DNA from: Croceibacterium sp. | Lineage (GTDB): Bacteria > Pseudomonadota > Alphaproteobacteria > Sphingomonadales > Sphingomonadaceae | Direction: 5' to 3' | Length of the DNA: 35,124 nt | Assembly (NCBI GenBank): GCA_025450635.1 | Contig: JANWHA010000055.1 | Span: 1 to 35,124, forward strand | In this document: positions 14,868 through 22,825 of the stretch, one piece after another | How positions within the stretch are numbered: the stretch's first letter is position 1 | How the letters are laid out: every line of letters starts with the position of its first letter | Position numbers and translations under genes: made by a program | Notes under the pieces: generated by a model | Told to the model about the DNA's origin: nothing | What the model saw: only the letters and a program-made list of their open reading frames with translations | Database searches by the model: none

Positions 14868-16462
14868 TGCAAACTTACCGCCTTACCGTCGACAAGTTCC
14901 TCGACCACGCGGCCGCGTGGTCCGCCGAGGGCATCGTTCAGGCGTTGCCCGGCGGCGGAAGGCTTCGCGTCACTTACGCCGACGTCCGCGCGCGCGCCAA
15001 CCGCATGTCCGGCGCCCTGGTTGCCGTGGGGCTCGAGCCCGGCGAGCGCATCGGCACCCTCGCCTGGAACACCCGGCACCATTTCGAGATCTATTACGCG
15101 ACGATGGGCCTGGGCCTGGTCTGTCACACGCTCAACCCGCGTCTCACGCGGGCCCAGCTCGCGAGGATGGTCCGCGAAGCCGAAGACGTCGCGCTTGCGG
15201 TCGCCCCCGACCTGGTGCCGCTGGCGCTGGAGCTCGCGCCCTTATGCCCGGGCCTGCGTCACATCATCGTCCTCGACGAGCCGACGCCGGCCAGCGCACC
15301 CGAAGGCGTGCAGGTGTGGGATTATGAGGAGCTCCTCGCCGCCAAAGGCGCCCCTGTCCAATGGGGCGGCTTCGACGAGGATACGCCCGCTGGCCTGTGC
15401 TACACGTCGGGCACCACGGGCGAGCCGAAAGGGGTGCTTTACACCCATCGCTCGAACTATCTTCACACGCTCCGCACGCTCCAGGCCGATGCCTTCGCCA
15501 TCACCGCCCGCGACGTCGTGTTGCTGGCTGTGCCGATGTTCCATGCCAACGGCTGGGGATTGCCGTTCTCGGTGCCGGCGGCGGGCGCGCGCCTGGTCCT
15601 TCCCGGCCGCGACCTGGACGGCGAAAGCCTCGCCCGGTTGATGCGCGAAGAAAAGGTCACCGTGGCGGTCGGCGTGCCCACGGTATGGATCGGCGTGCTC
15701 GACTGGCTCGGCCACGAGGGCGGCGAGTTGCCCGCGCTCGATCGCTTGCTCGTGGGGGGTTCGACTTGTCCGGAGGCGTTGGTCCGCCGCGTCGAAGACC
15801 GGCTCGGAGCGCGCGTGCAGACCAGCTGGGGGATGACCGAGCTCTCGCCGCTCGGCACTATCGCTCCGCCCGCCGACACCAGCGATAAGCCAGGCCGCTC
15901 GGGGCGTCCTCCGGTAGGCCTCGAAATCAAGCTGACGGACGATCAAGGCGTCGCCCTGGCCGAGCAGCGGGGGAATGTCGGTCGGCTGCGTGTCAAGGGC
16001 GCCTCGGTCATCGAAAGCTATTTCAAGAGCGACGAAGACGTTCTCGACGCAGAGGGCTATTTCGACACCGGCGACCTGGCGATGATCGACGATGACGGCA
16101 ACCTCGCGATTTGCGGGCGCTCGAAAGATCTGATCAAGTCAGGCGGCGAGTGGATCAATCCCGCGGAGATTGAGGCGATTGTCGGCGGCCTCCCCACGGT
16201 CAGCGCCGTGGCCGTCATCGCCCGCAGCGACAAGAAATGGGGCGAACGGCCGGTCCTCGTCATACAGCGGAGCGCGGGAGCTAAAACGAGCCACGCGGCC
16301 CTGCTCGACAGCTTGCGCGGACAGGTCGCCGACTGGTGGTTGCCGACGGAGATCGTCGAGGTCGATCGAATGCCCCTCGCCCCAACCGGCAAGATCGACA
16401 AGACACGGCTGCGCGAACAACTGGAATCCGGAGCCATAACGGCCGCAACGATCGAAACCTAG
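14867..16462 (+). CDS. Fatty-acid-type acyl-CoA synthetase (AMP-forming)
   Basis: 531 aa ANL-superfamily ligase that activates a carboxylic acid to its CoA thioester through an acyl-AMP. Visible motifs: the phosphate loop YTSGTTGEPKG at about 179-189, SWGMTELSPLG (adenine-binding A5), GYFDTGDLAMID (A7), GRSKDLIKSGGEWINP (hinge A8) and the C-terminal catalytic Lys in PTGKIDK (A10). The SGGEWI hinge is typical of medium/long-chain fatty-acid ligases. The start is the first ATG after the receptor, with TGGGG a few bases upstream. It runs in the same direction as the receptor 70 bp before, so they may be co-transcribed. It converges with the esterase gene 14 bp further. With the SDR and thiolase at 20688-22795 it supplies the activation step expected for a beta-oxidation route. 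Substrate chain unknown. Confidence 0.93.
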   Translation: MQTYRLTVDKFLDHAAAWSAEGIVQALPGGGRLRVTYADVRARANRMSGALVAVGLEPGERIGTLAWNTRHHFEIYYATMGLGLVCHTLNPRLTRAQLARMVREAEDVALAVAPDLVPLALELAPLCPGLRHIIVLDEPTPASAPEGVQVWDYEELLAAKGAPVQWGGFDEDTPAGLCYTSGTTGEPKGVLYTHRSNYLHTLRTLQADAFAITARDVVLLAVPMFHANGWGLPFSVPAAGARLVLPGRDLDGESLARLMREEKVTVAVGVPTVWIGVLDWLGHEGGELPALDRLLVGGSTCPEALVRRVEDRLGARVQTSWGMTELSPLGTIAPPADTSDKPGRSGRPPVGLEIKLTDDQGVALAEQRGNVGRLRVKGASVIESYFKSDEDVLDAEGYFDTGDLAMIDDDGNLAICGRSKDLIKSGGEWINPAEIEAIVGGLPTVSAVAVIARSDKKWGERPVLVIQRSAGAKTSHAALLDSLRGQVADWWLPTEIVEVDRMPLAPTGKIDKTRLREQLESGAITAATIET

Positions 16463-16476
16463 CTGGCGGCAAGGGT

Positions 16477-18153
16477 TTACCGGCAATCGGCCTTGTCCGG
16501 CAGCACGGGGGCCGCCAGGCCGGTGTTCCAGTTCCACGCCAGATTGCCCGCGGCCCTGCGACGGCACATCACTTCTTCGAACAAGCGATACATCCCGGGA
16601 TAGAGGTTCGCTTCCGCGCGCGGCGTTTCACCGAAATGCATGTAATCGCCCGTGCCGTCGTAGCGCGGCCAGGCGGGCGCGTTCGAGGCCGCGGGCACGC
16701 CGCTCCTGGTGAAACTGGTCCAGTAATCACCGAGGGCATCGGACATCGAGACCTCGGCGGGGGTGTCTGGCACTTTGGGCCACTGCGGCCCCGTTGCGCC
16801 GAATGTGCCGAACACGAACGGCAGCTCGCTGGCATGGAAGGCATGAAGTCCGGCGCTGTCCATGGCCGGATAGCCGTGGTCCCACAGGTAGAGATAAGCG
16901 GGTTGGCCGATTGCCTCCTGCTTTCGGACCAACCGCTCGGCGGTCCAGCCATAGAGGCCGTCGCGCGTAGCGGCGTAGATGCTCTGCTGCATGTCGCTGG
17001 CCGGATAAAGCCTCAGGAACTCCCCCGCGAGGTCCCGATAGAGCGCGCGGATTTTGTCCTCATAGGCTTTGGCGCTCTCCGGCACCGGCGGCGCGAGCAC
17101 CGTCAGGGAGCGAATTTCGCCTTGATTGAATCCGGCCAGCAGGGGCACCGGCGCCTGCTGGCCCCGATCGAAGACGTTGACGAGCTGATCGGGCAGGATT
17201 TTTCCATCGACCGCGCCCCACGGCCCGAAGCCCGCCGCGACCGCCGCGTCGGTGAGCTTCTCCGGGTCCATCGCCCGCAAGGCGGCGAGGTTGGGCGCCT
17301 TGAGCTTCTCGGCCAATGCGACGCCCGACTGCTCGGCCGAGGGGGCGCCGTAAGCGGCCTTTTTCAGTTCGGGCGTCGAGATCATGTAGGCGCTTTCCGC
17401 AATCGCCTTTTGGAACAGCCCGCGCGCGGGCGGCGAGGCCATCAGATACATGACGCTGAGCGCGCCGGCGGATTCTCCCGCAATCGTGACATTGTGTGCG
17501 TCGCCACCGAAGGCATGGATGTTGTCACGCACCCATTCGAGGCCACGGATCTGGTCGAGCAGGCCGTAATTGCCCGAGATCCCACCCTGCACCGCGCTCA
17601 GCTCGGGATGGGCGAGCCAGCCGAGGACGCCGATCCGGTAATTGATCGAAACCACCACCACGCCGCGCTCGGCCAGCTTGCGCCCGTCATACATGGGCTC
17701 ACGGCTCGACCCGGTGGTCAGCGCGCCGCCGTAGATCCAGAAGAAAACCGGCGCGTTCTTGGCGTTCTTCGGCGCCCAGATGTTGAGCGTCAGGCAGTCC
17801 TCGCTCATCGGAAGCGGCGCGGCCGGTGCATAAATGCCCGACAGCTGAGGCTTGGGCTGAAAGCACGCCGGGCCGAACTTGGACGCTTCGCGCACACCGT
17901 CCCAGCGCGGCAGCGGTTCGGGCGCTCGCCAGCGCAGCGGGCCGACCGGCGGCTTGGCGAAGGGTATGCCGCGATACACGCGCAAGCCATCTTCCAGCGT
18001 GCCGCGCACCCGCCCTGCCGGCGCATCGACGACCGGGCTCGGTGAGGCGGTCTGGACGTTGGTCATGGCTGAGCTCCGCGGCATGGGGGAACAGGAACCG
18101 AGCACGAGAGCCGCGGCAGCGACGAAAACGCGAACAACGCGCGGTCCGGTCAT
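16477..18153 (-). CDS. Type-B carboxylesterase, lipoprotein
   Basis: 558 aa alpha/beta hydrolase of the carboxylesterase/cholinesterase family. The ATG at 18153 overlaps the MFS stop as ATGA and gives a lipoprotein signal ending LVLGSC (C21), so the enzyme probably sits membrane-anchored in the periplasm or outer membrane. The family N-terminus G-I-P-F-A-K-P-P-V-G-P-L-R-W is at about 62-75 and EDCLTLNIW at 118-126. Nucleophile S228 is in GESAG, and the catalytic His is in FHASELPFVFG. The oxyanion loop reads YGGAL instead of the usual GGGF-like motif. It would hydrolyse an ester substrate outside the cytoplasm, with the coupled permease importing the product. Substrate unknown. Confidence 0.92.
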   Translation of the reverse strand: MTGPRVVRVFVAAAALVLGSCSPMPRSSAMTNVQTASPSPVVDAPAGRVRGTLEDGLRVYRGIPFAKPPVGPLRWRAPEPLPRWDGVREASKFGPACFQPKPQLSGIYAPAAPLPMSEDCLTLNIWAPKNAKNAPVFFWIYGGALTTGSSREPMYDGRKLAERGVVVVSINYRIGVLGWLAHPELSAVQGGISGNYGLLDQIRGLEWVRDNIHAFGGDAHNVTIAGESAGALSVMYLMASPPARGLFQKAIAESAYMISTPELKKAAYGAPSAEQSGVALAEKLKAPNLAALRAMDPEKLTDAAVAAGFGPWGAVDGKILPDQLVNVFDRGQQAPVPLLAGFNQGEIRSLTVLAPPVPESAKAYEDKIRALYRDLAGEFLRLYPASDMQQSIYAATRDGLYGWTAERLVRKQEAIGQPAYLYLWDHGYPAMDSAGLHAFHASELPFVFGTFGATGPQWPKVPDTPAEVSMSDALGDYWTSFTRSGVPAASNAPAWPRYDGTGDYMHFGETPRAEANLYPGMYRLFEEVMCRRRAAGNLAWNWNTGLAAPVLPDKADCR

Positions 18154-19499
18154 CCGACATTCCCCCGCTGCGCATCCTCGCGCCGCAGGCGAGCGGCCAA
18201 CGACAGGAAGATGGCGATCGCGATCAGGTAGAACGGTGCGAGTGTGTACAGCGCTATCTGGAGCGAATTGTGGTAGCCGTGTGCGAGAAAATAATCGCTC
18301 GCGGCCCCGACATAGGTCGGGCCCAGGCCAAGGCCGATGAAGTTCATCACCAGCAGCAGCAGCGCCCCCGCGAGCACCCGCTCGTTTGGCCGGACTTCTT
18401 CCTGCACCAGGGCGACCGAGGCCGAGAGGTAGAAGTAATTGAAGAACATCACCGCGGTGAGAAGCACCAGCGCCAGAGGCCAGCCCGGTGACCACACGAA
18501 GGCGATATAGAGCGGCAGCGAAATGGTTAGCGAGACCGCCGGCGCCATCGCGTAGGGCACCCGCGATACCCGGGTCATGCGGTCGATCACCCGGCCCGAG
18601 ACCAGCATGCCCGCGCTCATCCCAACGCCGACGACGAGGGCATACCAGAGCGCCACATCCTCGAGCGTCATGCCCTTCTCGCGCATCAGGAACAACACGG
18701 TGAAATTGCCGAGCCCATAGGTGACGAACTGGGTGGCCCCGCTGCCGAGCGAGGCGCGCATCAGCACCGGCTGGGTGAAGAACATCTTGAGCGTGCCCCA
18801 GAAGGGCGCTTTTTCGGAAGCCGCCGGATCGCGATGCGTGTCGGTCGCCCCGCGTTCGGGCTCGCGCATGATGACCCGCACCGCGATCGCGGTGATCAGG
18901 CCAATCGCGCCGATCGCGATGAACGCGTCGCGCCAATTGAACGCGGCGGCGATCGATGCCCCGAAGGCGATGCCGATCGCGGCGCCGAGCGGCGGGCCGA
19001 GATTATAGATGCCGAGCGCGGTGCCGCGATAGGCAGGCGGAAAGGTGTCGGTGATCAGCGCGTAGGAGGGCGGCACCCCGCCCGCCTCGCCGAAGCCGAC
19101 CGCCATGCGGGCCAGCACCAGTTGCGGATAGGTCTGCGCCAGGCCACAAGCCGTCGTGGCGGCGCTCCAGATCGCGCACGCAATCGAGAGGATCGTGACG
19201 CGGTTGGTTCGGTCCGCGAGCCAGCCGATAGGCAACGCGATGAACCCGTAAAAGAACGCGAAATAGAGCCCGCCGATCAGCCCGAGCTGGCCATCGGTGA
19301 TGTGCAGGGTGTCCTGGATCGGCTTGGCCAGGATCGACAGCAATTGGCGGTCGAGGAAGTTGACGACATAGACGAAGCACAGCAGCGCGAGCACACCCCA
19401 GGCGCGCCGGGCAGGGCGATTCGCGACCATCGCGCCGGGCGCAAAGGCCGCGCCGCTCGCCATGGTCAGGAGCGGCACCGGCAGCGTGCGCCGCCACAT
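18150..19499 (-). CDS. MFS permease, spinster-like
   Basis: 449 aa with about twelve membrane segments. The first helix carries VYVVNFLDRQLLSILAKPIQ, and the cytoplasmic loop 2-3 carries GWLADRTNRVTILS, the MFS signature (G-x-L-A-D-R-x-x-R). The NFLDRQ helix is characteristic of the spinster-like permeases common in sphingomonads. The long hydrophilic central loop (about 210-235) separates the two six-helix halves. The start codon is uncertain: ATG codons at 19463 and 19430 are also in frame, and the membrane part begins only at about residue 33. It is translationally coupled to the esterase, so it likely carries the ester's cleavage product or the ester itself. A candidate promoter is described separately. 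Confidence 0.9.
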   Translation of the reverse strand: MWRRTLPVPLLTMASGAAFAPGAMVANRPARRAWGVLALLCFVYVVNFLDRQLLSILAKPIQDTLHITDGQLGLIGGLYFAFFYGFIALPIGWLADRTNRVTILSIACAIWSAATTACGLAQTYPQLVLARMAVGFGEAGGVPPSYALITDTFPPAYRGTALGIYNLGPPLGAAIGIAFGASIAAAFNWRDAFIAIGAIGLITAIAVRVIMREPERGATDTHRDPAASEKAPFWGTLKMFFTQPVLMRASLGSGATQFVTYGLGNFTVLFLMREKGMTLEDVALWYALVVGVGMSAGMLVSGRVIDRMTRVSRVPYAMAPAVSLTISLPLYIAFVWSPGWPLALVLLTAVMFFNYFYLSASVALVQEEVRPNERVLAGALLLLVMNFIGLGLGPTYVGAASDYFLAHGYHNSLQIALYTLAPFYLIAIAIFLSLAARLRREDAQRGNVG

Positions 19500-19556
19500 T
19501 GTCGGGCGTCGGTCACTTGGCCTCCCCTCGGCAAGTTGTGATTGTCGTTACCCGGC

Positions 19557-19586
19557 ATCATGGAGCCAACCGGGCGAAACTGTCAA
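19557..19586 (-). promoter_or_regulatory. Candidate sigma70-type promoter for the MFS/esterase pair
   Basis: On the minus strand TTGACA (19586-19581) is followed after 18 bases by CATGAT (19562-19557). The -35 is a perfect consensus; the -10 matches four of six. The -35 touches the palindrome at 19586-19605, a usual place for a repressor or activator site. Confidence 0.4.
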
Positions 19587-19605
19587 CACACACTATCGTG
19601 TGCGT
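19586..19605. promoter_or_regulatory. Palindrome ACACACAC-TATC-GTGTGCGT, probable TetR operator
   Basis: Inverted repeat with 8-base arms (seven of eight pairs) and a 4-base centre, lying between the divergent MFS and TetR genes. TetR-family proteins typically bind such sites in their own divergent intergenic region, so the regulator encoded at 19673 is the obvious candidate binder. That assignment is inference. Confidence 0.5.
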
Positions 19606-19672
19606 GAATGAAATAGCCCGGGGCGCTCCTCCCCGTCTTGACGCTCGGCGTGCGAGGCCCGAAAGACGACGG

Positions 19673-20356
19673 GTGACCGTGAAAGCGAGACGCCAGACAC
19701 CGACGAGAAAATCCGAGCAGCGCGCCGAAACGATGGAGCGCATTCTCGACGCGGCCGAGGTCCTGTTCGCGCAGCACGGCCTCTACGGCGTCACCCTGAA
19801 GGAAGTCGCCGCGCAGGTCGGCGTGCACCACACGCTCCTCAACTATTATTTCGAGGACAAGAAGACGCTGTTTGACGCGGTCTTCGCGCGGCGCGCGGTG
19901 GTGACGAGCGAGCGCCGGATGCGGGTGCTCGACGAATACGACGCATCGACCAAGACTCCGACCATCGAAGGGGCTCTGCGGGCATTCCTCGACACCGATC
20001 TCGATCTCTATATCGAGGGCGGCGAAGGGTGGAAGAACTACGCCCAGCTGACCGCGCAGGTCGCCAACACCCCGGAATGGGGCGCCCAATTGATGGACGA
20101 GCATTTCGACCCGGTCGTGCTCCGCCTGATCGGCCTGCTCAAGCGAGCGCTCCCCGATTGCGCCGAAGAAGACATCTTCTGGGGCTACCACTTCGTCAGC
20201 GGCGCGCTGCTGCTCACCCTTGCCCGGACGGGCCGCATCGACAAGCTTTCCGGCGGAATCTGCAAATCGGAAGACTTTGCCGCGGTCAAGGAACGCATGG
20301 CTTCGTTCATGGCCGCCGGCTTCCTGTCGATTTGCAAACCGCCTGGCGCCGGCTGA
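19673..20356 (+). CDS. TetR/AcrR-family transcriptional regulator
   Basis: 227 aa from the GTG at 19673; a second GTG two codons later and an ATG at 19733 are alternatives, while the longer open frame back to 19499 runs through the operator region and is unlikely. The N-terminal DNA-binding domain reads RAETMERILDAAEVLFAQHG, then VTLKEVAAQVGVHHTLLNYYFEDKKTLFDAVF, which is the TetR helix-turn-helix with its LLNYYF recognition-helix end. The C-terminal ligand domain (about 80-225) contains DLDLYIEGGEGWKNYAQLTAQVANTPEW and resembles regulators of the sphingomonad TetR type with a C-terminal ligand pocket. Divergent from the MFS/esterase pair, which it probably controls. Confidence 0.9.
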   Translation: MTVKARRQTPTRKSEQRAETMERILDAAEVLFAQHGLYGVTLKEVAAQVGVHHTLLNYYFEDKKTLFDAVFARRAVVTSERRMRVLDEYDASTKTPTIEGALRAFLDTDLDLYIEGGEGWKNYAQLTAQVANTPEWGAQLMDEHFDPVVLRLIGLLKRALPDCAEEDIFWGYHFVSGALLLTLARTGRIDKLSGGICKSEDFAAVKERMASFMAAGFLSICKPPGAG

Positions 20357-20405
20357 TTTTAGTTCCACGGTCGCAAGAGGGCCCCCTTGACCTGCCGGTG
20401 AATTT

Positions 20406-20434
20406 TTGTTCACTCCCGTTCGAGTGAATATAGA
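20406..20434 (+). promoter_or_regulatory. Candidate promoter with a palindrome filling the spacer
   Basis: TTGTTC (20406-20411) and TATAGA (20429-20434) are separated by exactly 17 bases, a plausible sigma70-type arrangement reading rightward. The perfect palindrome at 20409-20428 covers the spacer and half of the -35, the geometry of a site through which a bound repressor excludes RNA polymerase. It would drive the GH1 remnant and, through it, the SDR/thiolase pair. Confidence 0.45.
20409..20428. promoter_or_regulatory. Perfect palindrome TTCACTC-N6-GAGTGAA, candidate operator
   Basis: Seven-base perfect arms around CCGTTC. It sits 48 bases upstream of the GH1 remnant start and about 260 bases upstream of the SDR start. 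A degenerate copy with the same spacing overlaps the acyl-CoA synthetase start (14848-14867). Either TetR protein encoded here could be the binder; the sequence does not say which. Confidence 0.5.
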
Positions 20435-20476
20435 TTTCCCGGATATGCGTTCATCTCTCAGGAGACCGATGCCGCG

Positions 20477-20704
20477 ATGACGACGCGCCGAAACGTGTTG
20501 GCCGGTCTTGCCGCGAGCACGACGATGTCGGCGCGCGCCAGGGCGGTCACCTCCCGGCGCTCGCTGCCGCGCAACCTTCTGTGGGGCGCGGCGATCTCCG
20601 CCCATCAGAGCGAGGGCAACAACGTCAATTCCGACAGCTGGCTGCTCGCCTCTTCTCAAGCAACTCTTGTAACCGGGGATTTTCGCCATGAGCGAACGAA
20701 TTGA
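20477..20704 (+). pseudogene. Truncated start of a GH1 beta-glucosidase gene with Tat-like signal
   Basis: A 75-codon frame begins MTTRRNVLAGLAAS, a short twin-arginine-like signal, and continues after about residue 30 with LPRNLLWGAAISAHQSEGNN and VNSDSWLL. That is the N-terminal signature of glycoside hydrolase family 1 (LWGAAxSAHQxEGNN). Homology stops at about residue 58, near 20650. The rest of the expected roughly 430 residues is absent, and the frame runs out just inside the SDR gene. GGAGACCGATGCCGCG gives a fair ribosome binding site, so the fragment may still be translated. Most likely a deletion fused the promoter and 5' end of a glucosidase gene to the SDR/thiolase operon. It is not functional as a glycosidase. 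Confidence 0.7.
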
Positions 20705-21617
20705 TTTAACGGGAAAAGTCGCGCTAGTCACCGGCGCCGGTGGCGGCCTTGGGCGCGCGCATGCGTTGCTTCTGGCGAGCCGCGGCGCGCGGGTGGTGGT
20801 CAACGACCTCGGCGGCGATGTCTCCGGCGCGGGCCGTTCCTCGGCAGCCGCCGAAAGCGTCGCCCGGGAGATCCAGGCCGCGGGCGGCGAGGCCATCGTC
20901 AGCGGCGCGTCGGTGACCGACCCCGCGGAAGTCGCCGCCATGGTCGCTCAGGTCGTAGATCGGTGGGGCGCGGTCGATATCCTAGTCAACAACGCGGGCA
21001 TCCTTCGCGACAAGACCTTCGCCAAGATGCCGCTCGAGGACTTTCGTCTCGTCGTCGAGGTCCATCTCATGGGCGCCGTCAATTGCACCAAGGCGGTGTG
21101 GGGCCTGATGCGCGAGCGCGGCTATGGCCGGATCGTATTCACCACGTCCTCGTCCGGGCTCTACGGTAATTTCGGCCAGTCCAACTACGGCGCCGCCAAG
21201 ATGGCGCTTGTCGGCCTGATGCAGACGCTGGCCCTCGAAGGCGCCAAGGCGAACATCCGGGTCAACTGCCTCGCCCCGACCGCCGGCACCCGTATGCTCG
21301 AAGGCCTGATGCCGGCCGACGTGCTGGCCGCACTGGCGCCGGAAGCCGTCAGCCCGGCCATCCTCGCGCTCGTGGCCGAAGACGCGCCTACGCGAACGAT
21401 TCTGTGCGCCGGAGCGGGCAGCTTCGAACAGGCCCACATCACTCTCACCCACGGTATCCACCTCGGCCGCGGGAAGGACACGGCCGAACGCCTGCTCGGC
21501 GCGCTGGACGAGGTGGCCGCGCGCGAGGGAGAGATAATTCCCGCCAGCGGAGCCGAACAGGGCCAGCTCGAACTCGCCAAGGCCGGCCTCCCGCTCGACG
21601 CAGAAGCGGTCCGATGA
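20688..21617 (+). CDS. SDR-family dehydrogenase, MFE-2-like 3-hydroxyacyl-CoA dehydrogenase
   Basis: 309 aa NAD(P)-dependent oxidoreductase. The nucleotide motif TGAGGGLG is at about 15-22, NNAG at 101-104, the catalytic serine in TSSSG at about 153-157, and Y167-x3-K171. The long insertion [26 protein letters not shown] after the second strand and the opening [22 protein letters not shown] are typical of the dehydrogenase domain of peroxisomal multifunctional enzyme 2 and its bacterial relatives. These oxidise (3R)-hydroxyacyl-CoA in fatty-acid or sterol side-chain breakdown. GGGGATTTTCGCC precedes the ATG. Its stop overlaps the thiolase start as ATGA. The C-terminal roughly 60 residues extend past the core SDR fold. 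Reaction inferred from family and partner; substrate unknown. Confidence 0.88.
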   Translation: MSERIDLTGKVALVTGAGGGLGRAHALLLASRGARVVVNDLGGDVSGAGRSSAAAESVAREIQAAGGEAIVSGASVTDPAEVAAMVAQVVDRWGAVDILVNNAGILRDKTFAKMPLEDFRLVVEVHLMGAVNCTKAVWGLMRERGYGRIVFTTSSSGLYGNFGQSNYGAAKMALVGLMQTLALEGAKANIRVNCLAPTAGTRMLEGLMPADVLAALAPEAVSPAILALVAEDAPTRTILCAGAGSFEQAHITLTHGIHLGRGKDTAERLLGALDEVAAREGEIIPASGAEQGQLELAKAGLPLDAEAVR

Positions 21618-22795
21618 GCGAGCGGCAAGCGGTCATCGTCTCGACGGCGCGGACGCCGATCGGGCGCGCGTATCGCGGTTCGTTCAACGCCACCCCCGCA
21701 CCCACGCTGGCCGCCCACGCCATCCGCGCCGCCGTCGCGCGGGCGCAAGTCGCTCCGGCGGAGATCGAGGACGTGATAATGGGCGCATCGCTGCAACAAG
21801 GACACCAGGCCACGATCGGACGCACCTCGGCCTTGCGGGCGGGGCTGCCGGTGTCCGTGCCCGGCCAGTCGGTCGATCGCCAGTGCGCGTCCGGCCTGAT
21901 GTCGGTCGCCATGGCCGCAAAGCAGATCATCGTTGACGGCATGGCGGTGTGCGTCGCCGGCGGTGTCGAGTCGATCTCGCTCGTGCAAACCGAAGCGCTC
22001 CGGATCGACCCCGATCCGGAACTCGTGGCGATGGTGCCGGCGATGTATATGCCGATGCTTGAGACGGCCGAGGTCGTGGCCAGGCGCTACGGGATCAGCC
22101 GCGAGCGGATGGATGCCTACAGCGCGGAATCGCAGCGGCGCACCGCCGCGGCGCAAGCAGCCGGGGCTTTCGACCAGGAAATCGTGCCGGTCAGCGCCCG
22201 GATGGCGGTGGTCGACAAGGCCACCGGCGCGGTCGAATACCGCGACGTCACGCTTGTCCGCGACGAGGGCAATCGACCGGATACGACGTTGGAAGGGCTC
22301 GCCGGGCTCCGGCCGGTCATGGGGCCGGATGGCTTCATCACCGCCGGCAACGCGAGCCAGCTTTCCGACGGCGCATCGGCCTGCGTTGTCATGGAGCGCG
22401 GTCTTGCCCGGGAGCGCGGCCTCACGCCGCTCGGGCGCTATCTCGGCGTCGCGGTCGCCGGCACCGAGCCCGACGAAATGGGCATCGGACCGGTCTTCGC
22501 CGTGCCCAAGCTGCTGCGCCAGCACGGGCTGGAGATGGACGATATCTGCCTGTGGGAGCTCAACGAGGCCTTCGCGGTGCAAGTCGTTTTTTGCGCCGAC
22601 ACGCTCGGCATTCCTTACGACAGGCTCAACGTGAACGGCGGGGCGATCGCCATCGGTCATCCTTACGGGATGTCGGGCTCGCGGATGGTCGGGCACGCGC
22701 TGATCGAAGGAAGGCGGCGTGGGGTGAAGTACGTCGTGATCACCATGTGCGTCGGCGGCGGCATGGGTGCGGCCGGCTTGTTCGAGGTGCTGTGA
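21614..22795 (+). CDS. Thiolase (acetyl-CoA C-acyltransferase)
   Basis: 393 aa, the normal length of degradative thiolases. The nucleophile C91 is in VDRQCASGL, the NEAF block is in [12 protein letters not shown], the catalytic His is in [14 protein letters not shown], and the second cysteine is in [12 protein letters not shown] near the C-terminus. The start is fixed by the ATGA overlap with the SDR gene. It would cleave a 3-ketoacyl-CoA formed by the SDR, completing a beta-oxidation turn; an acyl-CoA synthetase is nearby, but no acyl-CoA dehydrogenase or enoyl-CoA hydratase lies in the window. In GHPYGMSG, the Tyr replaces the more common Leu or Pro of GHPLGxSG. It converges with the FAD monooxygenase. 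Confidence 0.94.
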   Translation: MSERQAVIVSTARTPIGRAYRGSFNATPAPTLAAHAIRAAVARAQVAPAEIEDVIMGASLQQGHQATIGRTSALRAGLPVSVPGQSVDRQCASGLMSVAMAAKQIIVDGMAVCVAGGVESISLVQTEALRIDPDPELVAMVPAMYMPMLETAEVVARRYGISRERMDAYSAESQRRTAAAQAAGAFDQEIVPVSARMAVVDKATGAVEYRDVTLVRDEGNRPDTTLEGLAGLRPVMGPDGFITAGNASQLSDGASACVVMERGLARERGLTPLGRYLGVAVAGTEPDEMGIGPVFAVPKLLRQHGLEMDDICLWELNEAFAVQVVFCADTLGIPYDRLNVNGGAIAIGHPYGMSGSRMVGHALIEGRRRGVKYVVITMCVGGGMGAAGLFEVL

Positions 22796-22825
22796 GCGCC
22801 CCGACGGCCATTTCTCGAAGGCCGG

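Noticed and set aside
18154-18936. N-terminal extension of the carboxylesterase
   Set aside because: The frame is open but reads through the permease gene out of frame. The lipoprotein signal and ATGA overlap place the start at 18153.
19499-19672. N-terminal extension of the first TetR protein
   Set aside because: It would translate the divergent promoter and operator, and TetR domains normally begin 10-25 residues before the ILDAA helix.
22805-22824. Hairpin CGGCC-N10-GGCCG between the convergent thiolase and monooxygenase genes
   Set aside because: Only five pairs with a ten-base loop and no T-run on either strand; too weak to call a terminator.
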